A stretch of 64,000 nt of DNA from Paenisporosarcina sp. HGH0030 (GCF_000411295.1 NZ_KE150421.1:933478-997477); one strand, 5' to 3'. Positions 19,037-29,496 are shown, numbered from the stretch's first letter. Program-made: numbers and translations. Notes: generated by a model from the letters alone, not told the origin.

Positions 19037-19939
19037 TTATGCGCGCGGATGAAATTGTTTATACACATCTTTCAAACGGGTTTTACTGACATGCGTATAA
19101 ATCTGAGTCGTCGAGATGTCTGCATGTCCTAGCATTTCCTGTACAGCGCGTAAATCTGCTCCATTTTCAATTAAATGTGTGGCAAATGAGTGGCGCATAG
19201 TATGAGGCGTAATATCATTTTGAATGCCCGCTTGTATAGAGTATTCTTTCATAAGCTTCCAGACCCCTTGTCTGGTCAATCCTTTTCCTCGCTGGTTAAC
19301 AAAAATAACGTCGGTGCGATGTGTTGGTTTAATCAGTTTTGGACGACCTTCTTTTAAATATTGTTCACATGCTGCCAGTGCTGTTCGTCCAAGAGGAATG
19401 ATTCTCTCTTTTCCGCCTTTACCGAAGCATCGAACAAATCCCATCGTTAAATGTAAATCTTCCATATTTAATGTAATACATTCACTAATCCGCATTCCCG
19501 TCCCGTAAAGAATCTCGAGCAATGCACGATCCCGTAGCCCTTGAGGTTTCCCCAAGTTGGGTGCCGCAATCAATTCCTCTACTTCTTCAATTGACAATAT
19601 TTTCGGAAGTGTACGATCCATTTGTGGCATTTCCAAGTGGACCGAGGGATCTGAACCGGATACTTTTTCCCGCAGTAAAAACTGATGGAATGACCGGATT
19701 GACGAAATATGACGGGCTAATGTTCGCGAAGATTTACCACTCGTCTTTAACGATTGCAAGTGTGAAAGAATATGAATTCGCTCGACGTCGTTCAAAGTGG
19801 ATAATTGCTGTACTTTAGAAAGGTCCTTAATATATGCAAGTAAATCTCGTTCGTACGAAGTTAAAGTATTGGTTGATAATTGTCTTTCTACACGTAGAAA
19901 ATGAAGATAATCTGCGACTGCATCTTGCATTTCTTTCAT
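19037..19939 (-). CDS. xerD: Site-specific tyrosine recombinase XerD
   Basis: 300-aa tyrosine recombinase that resolves chromosome dimers at dif with XerC. Catalytic residues are visible: Arg in YGTGMRISE, Lys in FGKGGKER, HTMRHSFATH, and the nucleophile Tyr in STTQIYTHVS. ATG 19939 with GGGAGGT is used; the longer open frame upstream is not supported. Position between fur and deoB equals B. subtilis ripX. It is the housekeeping enzyme, not an integron or phage integrase. Confidence 0.94.
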   Translation of the reverse strand: MKEMQDAVADYLHFLRVERQLSTNTLTSYERDLLAYIKDLSKVQQLSTLNDVERIHILSHLQSLKTSGKSSRTLARHISSIRSFHQFLLREKVSGSDPSVHLEMPQMDRTLPKILSIEEVEELIAAPNLGKPQGLRDRALLEILYGTGMRISECITLNMEDLHLTMGFVRCFGKGGKERIIPLGRTALAACEQYLKEGRPKLIKPTHRTDVIFVNQRGKGLTRQGVWKLMKEYSIQAGIQNDITPHTMRHSFATHLIENGADLRAVQEMLGHADISTTQIYTHVSKTRLKDVYKQFHPRA

Positions 19940-20008
19940 AATGATACCTCCCTGTAAAAACACTTTTATGTATATATATGGACAATATATTTTTATTAAT
20001 GAAAACAT

Positions 20009-20038
20009 AAAAAAGGATAGCAATTCTGCCATCCTTTT
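20009..20038 (-). terminator. Terminator after fur
   Basis: AAAAGGAT and ATCCTTTT arms with an imperfect inner stem, T-rich on the minus strand side. Confidence 0.65.
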
Positions 20039-20094
20039 GTTTTACAGTATAACATGTCTGTGTCGAGCTAGAAGCGATGTTTTCCGCTTTTCTG

Positions 20095-20559
20095 TTACTC
20101 AGACTCCTCTTTTTCATCCTGGGTATCGTGGCAGCGCCAACAAATACCATGGAACGTCAACCTGTGGTCTTTAATACGGAAATTCCATCTTTTTTCAACA
20201 ACGACTTCCACATCTTCCAGCAAGTCCTCCTGGATTTCATCTACAGCTCCACATTCAATACATACGAGATGGTGATGGAAGTGTGCTGCACCTTCCTGAC
20301 GCAAGTCGTATCTTGAAACGCCGTCTCCAAAGTTAATTTTATCGACAACTTTTAATTCGGTAAGAAGTTCAAGCGTTCGATATACTGTTGCAAGTCCAAT
20401 ATCAGGTGCTTTATTTTTAACGAGAAGATATACATCTTCTGCGCTCAGATGATCTTCTTCATTTTCAAGAAGCACTCTAACTGTCGCTTCACGCTGTGGC
20501 GTCAGTTTATAGCTCGCACCATGAAGCTGCTTTTTTATCCGGTCAATACGGCTCTCCAT
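20095..20559 (-). CDS. fur: Ferric uptake regulator Fur
   Basis: Fur-family metal-dependent repressor of 154 aa. It has the N-terminal winged helix (TPQREATVRVLLENEEDHLSA), regulatory metal site AAHFHHHLVCIECG, and a structural zinc site with CxxC plus the C-terminal ICWRCH pair. ATG 20559 lies 6 bases after a G-run. The position next to xerD is that of B. subtilis Fur (yqkL), which favours Fur over PerR or Zur. Confidence 0.92.
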   Translation of the reverse strand: MESRIDRIKKQLHGASYKLTPQREATVRVLLENEEDHLSAEDVYLLVKNKAPDIGLATVYRTLELLTELKVVDKINFGDGVSRYDLRQEGAAHFHHHLVCIECGAVDEIQEDLLEDVEVVVEKRWNFRIKDHRLTFHGICWRCHDTQDEKEESE

Positions 20560-20659
20560 GTGACGCCCCCCCAAACTTCCTTCATTATACCAAATTGGTC
20601 TTTCCCTTTACAAGATAGAGAAAGTTATCCACATGATAATAATTATAATCTAAAATTGA

Positions 20660-21229
20660 TTATAAACCATGAATATAAGGAAGGACAAACAATTCAAGTC
20701 CAATTAATACAAAATAGATTAGACTTAGTACGCCTATACCTTTAAAACTGCGGGCTTGTTTGAATTGATTATACGATGGTGGTGGGACAAGTAAAAATCC
20801 AATCAGTAGTAATAAAGAACAATAAATTAACTGGAATGGGAACCACCATAATGCATATGCCCAAAATTCTGTTTCCTGTGCAATTAAAAAACCTGAGCAA
20901 ATTCCCCAAAAAACAGCTCTCATTGTACCTATTAATAGAATGGTATATTTCAGGATTAAATGAGTAGCAAAAAGTAGGAATAATAAAATCGTAACGAGTT
21001 GCGGGAGAATTGAATCAAAACCACTTGGTATGTTTTCATTCAAAAGTCTTGGGTCTATCCAATGTATGACTCTTTCAACTTGATCAAAAGGCATTTTTGA
21101 ATACAGCCATAACCCACCTAAATAACCGATGACTAGCAATCCTAGTAAATAAAATATTGGGAAAGAGCGAGTCAACATCTGCCACCTACCTTTCATAGAG
21201 TAGCTTATGCGTGTCCCACTATCAATCAT
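20660..21229 (-). CDS. spoIIM: Stage II sporulation protein M
   Basis: SpoIIM/DUF95-like integral membrane protein, 189 aa or slightly shorter, with about five hydrophobic segments. With SpoIID and SpoIIP it drives peptidoglycan degradation during forespore engulfment. The frame begins immediately after the nudF TGA (ATG 21229), but the better ribosome site (AGGTAGG) precedes a later ATG at residue 18, so the start is uncertain. Synteny with B. subtilis spoIIM supports the name. Confidence 0.85.
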   Translation of the reverse strand: MIDSGTRISYSMKGRWQMLTRSFPIFYLLGLLVIGYLGGLWLYSKMPFDQVERVIHWIDPRLLNENIPSGFDSILPQLVTILLFLLFATHLILKYTILLIGTMRAVFWGICSGFLIAQETEFWAYALWWFPFQLIYCSLLLLIGFLLVPPPSYNQFKQARSFKGIGVLSLIYFVLIGLELFVLPYIHGL

Positions 21230-21778
21230 TCATCGATTTTGTAAATATTCCTTAGCCCAAAGAACACTATATGCTGTTTTTGCATCAAAGATTTGGCCAG
21301 ACTTCATCATTCCTTCTGCTTCTTCTAAGGTTGCCTCGATTATCTCAACAAACTCATCTTCATCCAGTGATGCCGCGTTTTCAATTTTTGACAATCCTTC
21401 TGCCACATATAGGTGAATAATTTCGTCTGCAAAGCCCGGAGAAGTTGCGAACGATTGAATGTGTGTCAATTTCTCACAACCGTACCCTGTTTCTTCTTCC
21501 AGTTCTCTTCTTGCCGTTACTTCCGGCTCTTCTCCTGGCTCTAGTTTCCCTGCAGGCGTCTCAATCAGAGAACGTTCGAGCGCTTTTCGATATTGCTCGA
21601 CAAAGACAATTTTACCTTCGTCTGTAATCGGTACAATGGCAACCGCTCCAGGGTGTTTAACCAATTCACGCTTCGAAGTCATACCATTTGGCAATGTTAC
21701 TTCATCCACTCGAAGAGAAATAACTTTCCCTTCATAAATCGGTGTTGACGATATAGATTTCTCTTCATATTTTTTCAT
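21230..21778 (-). CDS. nudF: ADP-ribose pyrophosphatase NudF
   Basis: Nudix hydrolase of 182 aa with a complete Nudix box, GKLEPGEEPEVTARRELEEE then TGYG. It hydrolyses ADP-ribose to AMP and ribose-5-phosphate. The gene is adjacent to spoIIM and divergent from the aldo/keto reductase, the same arrangement as B. subtilis yqkG/yqkF. Confidence 0.92.
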   Translation of the reverse strand: MKKYEEKSISSTPIYEGKVISLRVDEVTLPNGMTSKRELVKHPGAVAIVPITDEGKIVFVEQYRKALERSLIETPAGKLEPGEEPEVTARRELEEETGYGCEKLTHIQSFATSPGFADEIIHLYVAEGLSKIENAASLDEDEFVEIIEATLEEAEGMMKSGQIFDAKTAYSVLWAKEYLQNR

Positions 21779-21848
21779 ATTTTTCGCCCTTTCTGTTTGT
21801 CTATTTTCAAAGACAATTGTACCATGTATGAAATGAGGAGGCTGACTG

Positions 21849-22751
21849 ATGAATAAACGCGAACTTGGACAAAGTGGAATAATGGTATCGGAAATCGGAC
21901 TGGGTTGTATGTCTCTTCCGACAAATCAACGTGAAGCCCAACTAATAGTGGATGCAGCCATTGAACATGGAATTACATACTTTGATACAGCGGATCTATA
22001 TGATAAAGGTAAAAATGAAGATGTTGTTGGACACGCTCTGAAAGGCAAACGACAAGACATCATTTTGGCTTCGAAGGTGGGTAACAAGTGGAATGAAGAT
22101 GCTTCAGGTTGGACGTGGGATTCATCAAAGTCATATATCACGTCTCAAATTAAAGAAAGTCTACAAAGGCTTCAAACCGATTATTTAGATCTATATCAAT
22201 TACACGGAGGCACGATGGAAGATGATTTAGAAGAAGCAGTCGATGCTTTTGAATCTTTAAAAAAAGAAGGTTTAATTCGAGCATACGGCATTTCATCCAT
22301 ACGCCCGAATGTCATTCATCGTTTCCTACGTAACGGTAAAGCAAGCTCTGTCATGATGCAATACAGCATGTTAGACCGCAGACCCGAAGAATGGTTTGAC
22401 ATGATTGCATCACATAGTGGTTCTGTTGTCACCCGGGGTTCTCTAGCAAAAGGTCTGCTTACGCCTGATGCATTGAAACGTGCCGAAAAATCGGATGGAT
22501 ACGGAGAATACAAAAAAGAAGCTTTAATAGAAACACTTTCACAACTCACTCAAACCACTCAAAATCTTCATAGTGCGGCATTGGCATTTGTTCTTCAATA
22601 CGACCAAGTGTCCGCTATCTTAGCTGGAGCAAGCTCAGTAAATCAATTAGTGGAAACGATGCAAGCATATCATCAGCCTATGACCCCTGAGCAACTAGCA
22701 CACTTGAAGGAATACTTAAGAGCAGATATTTACAAAGACCATCGCCTTTAA
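21849..22751 (+). CDS. yqkF: Aldo/keto reductase (YqkF-like)
   Basis: NADPH-dependent oxidoreductase of the aldo-keto reductase family, 300 aa. Catalytic Asp and Tyr lie in FDTADLYDKG, Lys in ILASKVGNKW and His in YQLHGGTME. The substrate cannot be read from sequence. Ribosome site GAGGAGG before ATG 21849. Synteny with yqkE-yqkF-nudF supports the symbol. Confidence 0.92.
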   Translation: MNKRELGQSGIMVSEIGLGCMSLPTNQREAQLIVDAAIEHGITYFDTADLYDKGKNEDVVGHALKGKRQDIILASKVGNKWNEDASGWTWDSSKSYITSQIKESLQRLQTDYLDLYQLHGGTMEDDLEEAVDAFESLKKEGLIRAYGISSIRPNVIHRFLRNGKASSVMMQYSMLDRRPEEWFDMIASHSGSVVTRGSLAKGLLTPDALKRAEKSDGYGEYKKEALIETLSQLTQTTQNLHSAALAFVLQYDQVSAILAGASSVNQLVETMQAYHQPMTPEQLAHLKEYLRADIYKDHRL

Positions 22752-22840
22752 AAGTCGTTATATTCTAAATCTCGCCTTTATAGATTGAAACCTACCTATT
22801 TGTTAAAACGTATACATATGGATTCAAGGAGGCGATATGA

Positions 22841-22987
22841 ATGACTAAGTTTATTGATGACTTTGCCGGTGCACTCTATGATATCTTCAATTTTGCGTTA
22901 AGGAGTATGTGTTATTTTATCGCAGGTATGATCATCGTTGGCGTCCCTCTTTACTTAATTTCAATGATTTTTGATATTTTTAATTAA
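22841..22987 (+). CDS. 48-aa membrane protein of unknown function
   Basis: A short frame missed by length cut-offs, with the strong ribosome site AAGGAGG 8 bases before ATG. It begins MTKFIDDFAGALYDIFNF and contains one long hydrophobic helix (YFIAGMIIVGVPLYLISMIF). It lies between yqkF and yqkE and ends before a bidirectional terminator. No family recognised. Confidence 0.7.
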   Translation: MTKFIDDFAGALYDIFNFALRSMCYFIAGMIIVGVPLYLISMIFDIFN

Positions 22988-23011
22988 ATAGTTCGCTGAT
23001 GATGGCAAAAC

Positions 23012-23044
23012 AAAAAGGACTTCAAAAATTCGAAGTCCTTTTTT
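23012..23044. terminator. Bidirectional terminator
   Basis: AAAAAGGACTTC pairs with GAAGTCCTTTTT around an AAAAATTC loop, serving the 48-aa gene on plus and yqkE on minus. Confidence 0.85.
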
Positions 23045-23045
23045 C

Positions 23046-23306
23046 TTAAAATTTATTACCCTTCATTCCATACTCATCTAGAAGTTCAGCAAAGGATTTG
23101 TTTTTCTCTTTTTGTTTACGATCAAATTCAGCTTGCGCGAGGCGTTCTTCTTCCTGTTGACGCTCTGTATCCTGTAACTGCTTTTTAGCTAACTTCAGTT
23201 TTTCAAGCACATCCCCTTGCAGTTGATCGGACAATGTGTTGCCTGATGATTGTTCAGATCGCTCAGGTTGTCTGCGTTGTTGCTGTTGTTGTTTCTTTTT
23301 TGCCAT
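23046..23306 (-). CDS. yqkE: YqkE-like charged protein (DUF3886)
   Basis: 86-aa, very hydrophilic protein. The N-terminus is Lys/Gln-rich (MAKKKQQQQQRRQ), the middle is a predicted coiled coil of Glu/Gln/Lys heptads, and the conserved end is KSFAELLDEYGMKGNKF. Function unknown. It stands 18 bp downstream of the thiolase gene on the same strand. Confidence 0.85.
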   Translation of the reverse strand: MAKKKQQQQQRRQPERSEQSSGNTLSDQLQGDVLEKLKLAKKQLQDTERQQEEERLAQAEFDRKQKEKNKSFAELLDEYGMKGNKF

Positions 23307-23323
23307 ATTTTTTCACCTTCTAC

Positions 23324-24511
23324 CTATGCTCTTTTCACAATTGTAGCGACACCTTGTCCGCCACCAATACATAAAGTTGCTAACCCTGTCTTCGCATCTT
23401 GTCTAGCCATTTCATGAAGCAGAGAAACGAAAATACGTGCACCACTCGCGCCGATTGGATGTCCGAGAGCTATTGCACCACCATTAACATTCAGCTTGTC
23501 ATGATCAAATGCAAGCTCGCGATCTACAGCAATTGATTGTGCTGCAAAAGCTTCATTTGCTTCCACTAAGTCAATATCCGCCATTGATAGGCCTGATTTT
23601 TCAAAAACATTTTTCACTGCTTTAACAGGGCCAATTCCCATAACGGATGGATCAACTCCAGCTGATGCGTTCGCTACGATCGTTGCTAATGGTGTTAAAC
23701 CTAACTCATCTGCTTTTTCTTTAGACATAACGATAACCGCTGCTGCTCCGTCGTTAATACCGGAAGCATTCCCAGCAGTGACACTGCCTTCTTTTTTAAA
23801 CGCTGGTCGCAATTTACCTAACTTCTCTGCTGAAGTCCCACGTTTTGGATATTCGTCCGTATCAAATACGATTGGGTCTCCTTTGCGTTGTGGAATTTCG
23901 ACAGCAACGATTTCTTCTTTAAATTTCCCGCCGTCAATCGCCTGAACTGCACGTTCCTGTGAACGAGCTGAGAATTCATCTTGTTGTTCACGTGTAATTT
24001 CGTAACTGTCACATAAATTTTCTGCTGTTATGCCCATATGGTAATCATTGAAAGCACACCATAAGCCGTCAGAAATCATGCTATCCACCACTTTTTGGTC
24101 GCCCATTCGGAAACCTTCACGCGCATTTTTCAACAAATACGGAGCTTGGCTCATGTTTTCCATTCCACCTGCCACAACAATGTCCGCATCTCCTGCGATA
24201 ATAGCCTGTGTTGCCAAATGAATCGCTTTCAATCCTGATCCACACACTTTATTAATTGTCATGGAAGGAATTGTTTCATGAAGACCTGCAAGAATCGATG
24301 CTTGTCTAGCAGGGTTCTGTCCCAAACCAGCTTGCAAAACATTCCCCATGATCACTTCACTCACTTGATTTGGTTCTAGACCCGCTTTTTCTAATGCTTC
24401 TTTTATGACAATCGCACCTAACTTTGTAGCCGGTACGTCTTTTAATGCCCCTTGGAAAGAACCTATTGCTGTACGGACAGCACTTACTACAACCACTTCT
24501 CTTGTTGACAT
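23324..24511 (-). CDS. Acetyl-CoA acetyltransferase (thiolase)
   Basis: 395-aa thiolase condensing two acetyl-CoA to acetoacetyl-CoA or running the reverse cleavage. The acyl-accepting Cys lies in [16 protein letters not shown], the catalytic His in [16 protein letters not shown] and the second Cys in LCIGGGQG. It is divergent from an HMG-CoA lyase gene, so together they could convert HMG-CoA to acetyl-CoA via acetoacetate, as in leucine breakdown; that link is inferred from position. Confidence 0.93.
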   Translation of the reverse strand: MSTREVVVVSAVRTAIGSFQGALKDVPATKLGAIVIKEALEKAGLEPNQVSEVIMGNVLQAGLGQNPARQASILAGLHETIPSMTINKVCGSGLKAIHLATQAIIAGDADIVVAGGMENMSQAPYLLKNAREGFRMGDQKVVDSMISDGLWCAFNDYHMGITAENLCDSYEITREQQDEFSARSQERAVQAIDGGKFKEEIVAVEIPQRKGDPIVFDTDEYPKRGTSAEKLGKLRPAFKKEGSVTAGNASGINDGAAAVIVMSKEKADELGLTPLATIVANASAGVDPSVMGIGPVKAVKNVFEKSGLSMADIDLVEANEAFAAQSIAVDRELAFDHDKLNVNGGAIALGHPIGASGARIFVSLLHEMARQDAKTGLATLCIGGGQGVATIVKRA

Positions 24512-24593
24512 TGAAAATCCCCCTAATCCCCTAAGAAAATATATTTGCTAGCACCCCTATCTCATCATTACAATAGAATAAAGGAGGGATGAT

Positions 24594-25496
24594 ATGTTTA
24601 GTTTACCAAACAATGTGACAATTATCGAGGTCGGTCCAAGAGATGGTCTTCAGAATGAGAAAAATGAGGTTTCAACCGAAAATAAGCTTGCATTTATTCA
24701 AGCATTACAAACAGCTGGAATAGAAGAAATGGAAATCACTTCGTTTGTATCTCCAAAATGGGTCCCACAAATGGCCGATGCAACCGAGATTGTACAAGGG
24801 GTTCACAAGCAAGGACGTCAAATCGTGCTAACACCCAACTCTAAAGGAGTGGAACGTGCACTTTCTGCAGGAGCAAAAAATGTAGCAGTTTTTGTAGGTG
24901 TCAGTAATACATTCAATTTAAAGAACATAAATAAAACAACGGCGCAAAGCATGCAGGAATTAAAACCTGTTATCATCGATTTAAAACAACAAGGAATTTT
25001 TGTTCGGGCATGTATCTCTACGGCTTTTTATTGTCCGTATGAAGGGAAAATCGACATTAATGAAACGGTGGCTTTATGCAAAGAGTTCGCAAGCTGGGGT
25101 ATTGACGAACTTAGTGTTGCCGATACAATCGGCATGGCGAATCCACAGGAAAGTTATGAATTATTCACATTACTGATTCGCGAAATTCCACAAGTTTTGA
25201 TGAATGCACATTTCCACGACACACGAAAAATGGGCTTAGCAAATATTTACGCGGCTCTTCTTGCAGGTGTAACACGATTCGATACATCAGCTGGTGGACT
25301 GGGTGGTTGTCCTTTTGCGCCCGGGGCAACAGGAAATGTAGCAACTGAAGATGTCGTGAATATGTTACATACAATGGGAGTAAACACAGGAATTGATCTG
25401 AATAAATTATGTAAAGCGGTTTCTATTATAGCTCCTCACGTTTCGAGACCGATAGATACGGGCATGTTTAGATTATACGAATTAAATCAAGCATAG
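24594..25496 (+). CDS. mvaB: Hydroxymethylglutaryl-CoA lyase
   Basis: HMGL-like TIM barrel, 300 aa, cleaving HMG-CoA to acetoacetate and acetyl-CoA. Signatures are EVGPRDGLQNE with the catalytic Arg-Asp pair, the metal-binding NAHFHDTRKMGLAN, and the Cys loop AGGLGGCPFAPGATGN. Ribosome site AAAGGAGGGA before ATG 24594. An alpha/beta hydrolase gene follows after 11 bp. Confidence 0.93.
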   Translation: MFSLPNNVTIIEVGPRDGLQNEKNEVSTENKLAFIQALQTAGIEEMEITSFVSPKWVPQMADATEIVQGVHKQGRQIVLTPNSKGVERALSAGAKNVAVFVGVSNTFNLKNINKTTAQSMQELKPVIIDLKQQGIFVRACISTAFYCPYEGKIDINETVALCKEFASWGIDELSVADTIGMANPQESYELFTLLIREIPQVLMNAHFHDTRKMGLANIYAALLAGVTRFDTSAGGLGGCPFAPGATGNVATEDVVNMLHTMGVNTGIDLNKLCKAVSIIAPHVSRPIDTGMFRLYELNQA

Positions 25497-25507
25497 GAGG
25501 ATTTCCC

Positions 25508-26440
25508 ATGAAGCGTCGCATTCTTTGGATCACCAGTATTCTCTCGAGTATTATGACCGCAGGAGCGGCGATTTTTGGTTTTGTGTTTACAAACCGACTC
25601 ATGTATCTGAAGAAAAAAGATGATGCGTTTATATTAAATCGTGAAATTACTGCGAAAAGATTCGATGAGGCTTGGTTCAATATTGTACGAAAAACGGAGA
25701 AATGGATTGACAGCCCTAATGGCTACCCAGTTAAAGCAATTTTCCTGGAACCTTTGGATACAAATAACTTCGTCGTCATTTGCCACGGTGTCACAGAAAA
25801 CAAAATAAATTCAGTAAAATATGCCCGTCTCTTTGAACGGTTGGGTTTTAATTCAGTTGTATATGATCATCGTCGGCATGGTGATTCTGGGGGTAAAACA
25901 ACGAGTTTCGGTCACTATGAAAAAATGGATTTACAGGTAATAGTCAACGCAGTTAAAAACTATGCCGGTGAAGACGCAATCATTGGGATTCATGGGGAGT
26001 CGATGGGAGCCGCTACAACCATTCTGTATGCTGGAACTTTGGAAGATCAAGCTCATTTTTATATATCTGATTGTGCGTTTTCAGATTTTACCGATCAACT
26101 ACTGTACTTAATGAAAAAAGAAACACCACTTCGTTCAAGTCTTGCAATAAAATTGGCGGATGTCTTTTTACGGGTACGGGACGGATATTCCATGAAACTT
26201 GTATCACCTAGAGAAGCAGTATCTCATATCGAGAAACCGGTTTTATTCATTCATAGTTTACCTGATGATTTCATTTTGCCTGAAATGACTAAAGAGCTGT
26301 ATGAGTTGAAACAAGGACCAAAACAATTAAAACTATTTGAAATTGGTCCCCATGCACAATCATATAATCAAAATGCTGAGGAATATGAAAAAACAGTCGC
26401 AGAATTCCTTCACACCTATGATCTTTTACCAACATTATAA
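25508..26440 (+). CDS. yqkD: Alpha/beta hydrolase (YqkD-like)
   Basis: 310-aa serine hydrolase with an N-terminal membrane anchor (residues 8-28). Key features are VICHGVTENKINS, the nucleophile elbow GIHGESMGAAT, Asp in SLPDDFILP and His in GPHAQSYN. The physiological substrate is unknown. Located in the yqk block and co-directional with mvaB. Confidence 0.88.
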   Translation: MKRRILWITSILSSIMTAGAAIFGFVFTNRLMYLKKKDDAFILNREITAKRFDEAWFNIVRKTEKWIDSPNGYPVKAIFLEPLDTNNFVVICHGVTENKINSVKYARLFERLGFNSVVYDHRRHGDSGGKTTSFGHYEKMDLQVIVNAVKNYAGEDAIIGIHGESMGAATTILYAGTLEDQAHFYISDCAFSDFTDQLLYLMKKETPLRSSLAIKLADVFLRVRDGYSMKLVSPREAVSHIEKPVLFIHSLPDDFILPEMTKELYELKQGPKQLKLFEIGPHAQSYNQNAEEYEKTVAEFLHTYDLLPTL

Positions 26441-26484
26441 AAACATAAGTCGTATTACCTATAAGAACTAGATATAATAACCAA

Positions 26485-26516
26485 TAAAAAATAGCACTCA
26501 CGGAGTGCTATTTTTT
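26485..26516. terminator. Bidirectional terminator
   Basis: AAAAAATAGCACTC and GAGTGCTATTTTTT form a perfect stem around ACG between convergent yqkD and yneF. Confidence 0.88.
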
Positions 26517-26733
26517 ATTTTTGCATTTTATTCATTTGGTTCATCATTTGTTTCACTTGTTTTTCAGATGGTTTACGACCCATTTGAGCCATCATCATGC
26601 GAAGCATTTGTTCATTGATTGGTGGGTTCTCTTTTAAATACTTCATCATATATTGACGGGCGCCATAAAAACCGATTACAGCTCCACCTACTAACGCCAC
26701 GATGATTAAAGTAATTGCTAACCATAATTGCAT
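26515..26733 (-). CDS. yneF: UPF0154 family protein YneF
   Basis: 72-aa membrane-anchored protein: one N-terminal helix ([20 protein letters not shown]) and the conserved tail [20 protein letters not shown]. Function unknown but widely kept in Firmicutes. Same neighbourhood as B. subtilis (tkt-yneE-yneF). Confidence 0.92.
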   Translation of the reverse strand: MQLWLAITLIIVALVGGAVIGFYGARQYMMKYLKENPPINEQMLRMMMAQMGRKPSEKQVKQMMNQMNKMQK

Positions 26734-26811
26734 TGTTGTTTTCCCCCTTCTCGGTGATTAACCTTACTTTCTATCTCCAAGAAGGATTATACAACAAAAC
26801 CCTTCTCCTTA

Positions 26812-27267
26812 CTAGGCGAAGTCTAGAATTTCTGTAAATGAATGAATGGATCCTACTTTGATTGGCTTAAGCCAGCCAAAGGATGCTTCTTCTTGCTGGA
26901 AAGCCATATAGCAATCACTAGAATCGGAAAACCCTGCAAATAAATCCAAATCAAGCATATGGGACCCCTTACACCACACATGTACACAATATGGTTCAAA
27001 CTTCATTTGAATGGAGCCTTTTAATGGATGTTCAAGCAACAGTTTATGCATATCCTGTTCGTTATGCGAAAACAAACGACTTAGTTTTCTCTCCAAACTT
27101 TGTTTGATGAATTCTTCATCTATTTTCTCGCACACATATGTCATCTCATTATGGTCCTGGTTACTTTGCATATTGTCTCTTCCCAGTATTTCCTGAAGCA
27201 TTTTTTCCCGGCCTAAAACGAAAGGTTGGTATGCTTTTTTAATGTGAAAAATTTTATATGTGCGCAT
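26812..27267 (-). CDS. sirA: Sporulation inhibitor of replication SirA
   Basis: 151-aa protein in the position of B. subtilis yneE (sirA), between yneF and tkt. The N-terminal pattern (TYKIFHIKKAYQPFVLGRE) and the MTYV/EEFIKQSLE segment match the family. SirA binds DnaA domain I and blocks new replication rounds when sporulation starts. The sequence is divergent, so the assignment leans on synteny. Confidence 0.8.
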   Translation of the reverse strand: MRTYKIFHIKKAYQPFVLGREKMLQEILGRDNMQSNQDHNEMTYVCEKIDEEFIKQSLERKLSRLFSHNEQDMHKLLLEHPLKGSIQMKFEPYCVHVWCKGSHMLDLDLFAGFSDSSDCYMAFQQEEASFGWLKPIKVGSIHSFTEILDFA

Positions 27268-27360
27268 ATGTTAAACCCCCACTTTTTTTATTAAGTATAA
27301 AGGGTGCTCTTCGCTAAAGTTGTCGAACTGCGATTCTGCTTGGTCACTTTTATTGACGAA

Positions 27361-27400
27361 AAAAAACAAGCAGTGGCGAATGCACACTACTTGTTTTTTT
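27361..27400 (-). terminator. Terminator after tkt
   Basis: AACAAG..AGTG pairs with CACT..CTTGTT across a short loop with A/T tracts on both sides. Confidence 0.75.
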
Positions 27401-27401
27401 A

Positions 27402-29408
27402 TTATTTATTCAATAAAGATTTCACACGCGCTACTACGTTTTCTTTAGAGAAACCAAATTCTTTCATAACGATTTCTCCTGGTGCGCTTGCACCAAAACG
27501 ATCGATTCCTAACACACTGCCTTCGTCACCTGTGTAACGTTCCCAGCCAAATGATACGCCCATTTCGATAGCCAAACGTTTTTTGACCGTTTTCGGCAAG
27601 ACACTATTTTTATATTCGGCATCTTGCTGTTCAAAGCGATCCCATGACGGCATCGAAATAACTGCTACATCAATTCCTTCTTCTGCTAACAGTTGTTGTG
27701 CATCCACAGCAAGTGAAACTTCAGAACCAGTTGCTAAGAGCAATGCGTCTGCCAGTTCTTTGTTTGCAGGAGAAACAACATAAGCCCCTTTTGCAACACC
27801 TTCAGCTGCTCGAGCAGCAGAGTGTTCTAGAACCGGTAAGTTTTGTCTAGATAAAATCAACGCTGTTGGCACTGATTTAGATGAAACAGCTAATTTCCAA
27901 GCTTCTGCCGATTCGTTGGCATCTGCCGGACGAATGACGGACAAGTTTGGCATAGCACGCAATGATGCCAATTGTTCAACCGGCTCATGCGTTGGACCAT
28001 CTTCTCCAACTGCAATACTGTCATGTGTAAATACATAAGTAACAGGAAGTCCCATTAATGCTGATAAACGTACAGCTGGTCGTACATAATCGCTGAATAC
28101 GAAGAATGTACCGCCAAATACGTGTAAACCACCATGTAGGGCCATACCGTTCAAGGCAGCACCCATCGCAAATTCACGAACACCGAACCAAATGTTACGG
28201 CCTTCGTACGAGTCACTTGAGAAATCACCCGCACCTTTGATTGTCGTCTTATTTGAACCAGCTAAATCCGCACTTCCTCCGAAGAATGAAGGGACAGTTT
28301 TTGCGATTGCATTCAAAACGTCACCAGAAGATGAACGAGTTGCATGAGAAGTACCAACTTCATAAACTGGAATTTCTGAATCGTAATTTTCAGGAAGATC
28401 CCCTTTAATTGCAAGCTCCAACTGTTGTGCAAGCTCTGGATATTCTGATTTATAAGATGCAAATTGTTCGTTCCAAGAAGCTTCATTTACCCCGCCAAGT
28501 TTTTCAGCTGACTCTTTGAAAGCAGCATAAACTTCTTCCGGTACATGGAAGTCTTGTTCGAAAGTCCATTTGTAGCTTTCTTTTGTAAGCAGTGCCTCAT
28601 CTTTACCTAATGGCGCGCCGTGAACATCTGATTTACCAGATTTGTTTGGAGAGCCAAAACCAATGATCGTTTTCACTTCAATAAGAGTTGGTTGTCCTTT
28701 ATGGTTTTTAGCCGTTTCAATAGCATTTGAAAGATCTTCTAGTGAATTCCCATCTGCTACATGCAAATAGTTCCAACCATAAGACTCAAAGCGTTTCTGA
28801 ATTTTTTCAGAGAAAGATTTATTCAAATCCCCGTCCAACGAGATATCATTACTGTCGTACAATACAATCAGTTTATCCAATTGCAAGTGTCCTGCTAGTG
28901 AAATGGCTTCCGCAGCAACACCTTCCATTAAGTCCCCATCACCACATAAAGCATAAGTGTAATGATCTACAACTTCATGGTTCGGTTTATTGTAAACCGC
29001 AGCTAAATGGCGCTCAGCCATTGCCATACCAACTGACATAGCTATCCCTTGTCCAAGTGGTCCTGTTGTAGCTTCAACTCCAGCAGTATGACCGTATTCA
29101 GGATGTCCTGGTGTTTTAGAATTCCATTGTCGGAAGTTTTTAAGCTCTTCCATTGGTAAATCATAACCACCTAAGTGCAATAAGCTATAAAGCAACATGG
29201 AACCATGGCCCGCTGATAATACAAAACGGTCACGATTAAACCAGTTAGGATTTTCCGGATTATGACGTAAATGTTTCGTCCAAAGAGTATAAGCCATAGG
29301 GGCTGCACCCATTGGTAAACCTGGATGACCTGAATTTGCTTTTTCAATCGCATCGATTGATAACGTGCGGATAGTACTGATGGCTAAATGATCTACGTGT
29401 TGAGACAT
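27402..29408 (-). CDS. tkt: Transketolase
   Basis: 668-aa thiamine-diphosphate enzyme of the non-oxidative pentose phosphate pathway. Features in order are substrate His in [27 protein letters not shown], the ThDP motif [13 protein letters not shown], and in the pyrimidine domain [20 protein letters not shown]. The frame is open to 29444, but AAAGGA favours ATG 29408. Confidence 0.95.
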   Translation of the reverse strand: MSQHVDHLAISTIRTLSIDAIEKANSGHPGLPMGAAPMAYTLWTKHLRHNPENPNWFNRDRFVLSAGHGSMLLYSLLHLGGYDLPMEELKNFRQWNSKTPGHPEYGHTAGVEATTGPLGQGIAMSVGMAMAERHLAAVYNKPNHEVVDHYTYALCGDGDLMEGVAAEAISLAGHLQLDKLIVLYDSNDISLDGDLNKSFSEKIQKRFESYGWNYLHVADGNSLEDLSNAIETAKNHKGQPTLIEVKTIIGFGSPNKSGKSDVHGAPLGKDEALLTKESYKWTFEQDFHVPEEVYAAFKESAEKLGGVNEASWNEQFASYKSEYPELAQQLELAIKGDLPENYDSEIPVYEVGTSHATRSSSGDVLNAIAKTVPSFFGGSADLAGSNKTTIKGAGDFSSDSYEGRNIWFGVREFAMGAALNGMALHGGLHVFGGTFFVFSDYVRPAVRLSALMGLPVTYVFTHDSIAVGEDGPTHEPVEQLASLRAMPNLSVIRPADANESAEAWKLAVSSKSVPTALILSRQNLPVLEHSAARAAEGVAKGAYVVSPANKELADALLLATGSEVSLAVDAQQLLAEEGIDVAVISMPSWDRFEQQDAEYKNSVLPKTVKKRLAIEMGVSFGWERYTGDEGSVLGIDRFGASAPGEIVMKEFGFSKENVVARVKSLLNK

Positions 29409-29496
29409 ACTTGACATCCTTTCTGATACAGAAGTTTTCTTCATTCCTTAGTGTAGTCAACTTTTGATAAACTGACAACGGTTAGCAAATGTTGAT

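Noticed and set aside
19037-19939. Tyrosine recombinase as the integrase of the repeat array
   Set aside because: Sequence and synteny identify it as XerD of the dif system; it is 28 kb from the array and not adjacent to any full repeat.
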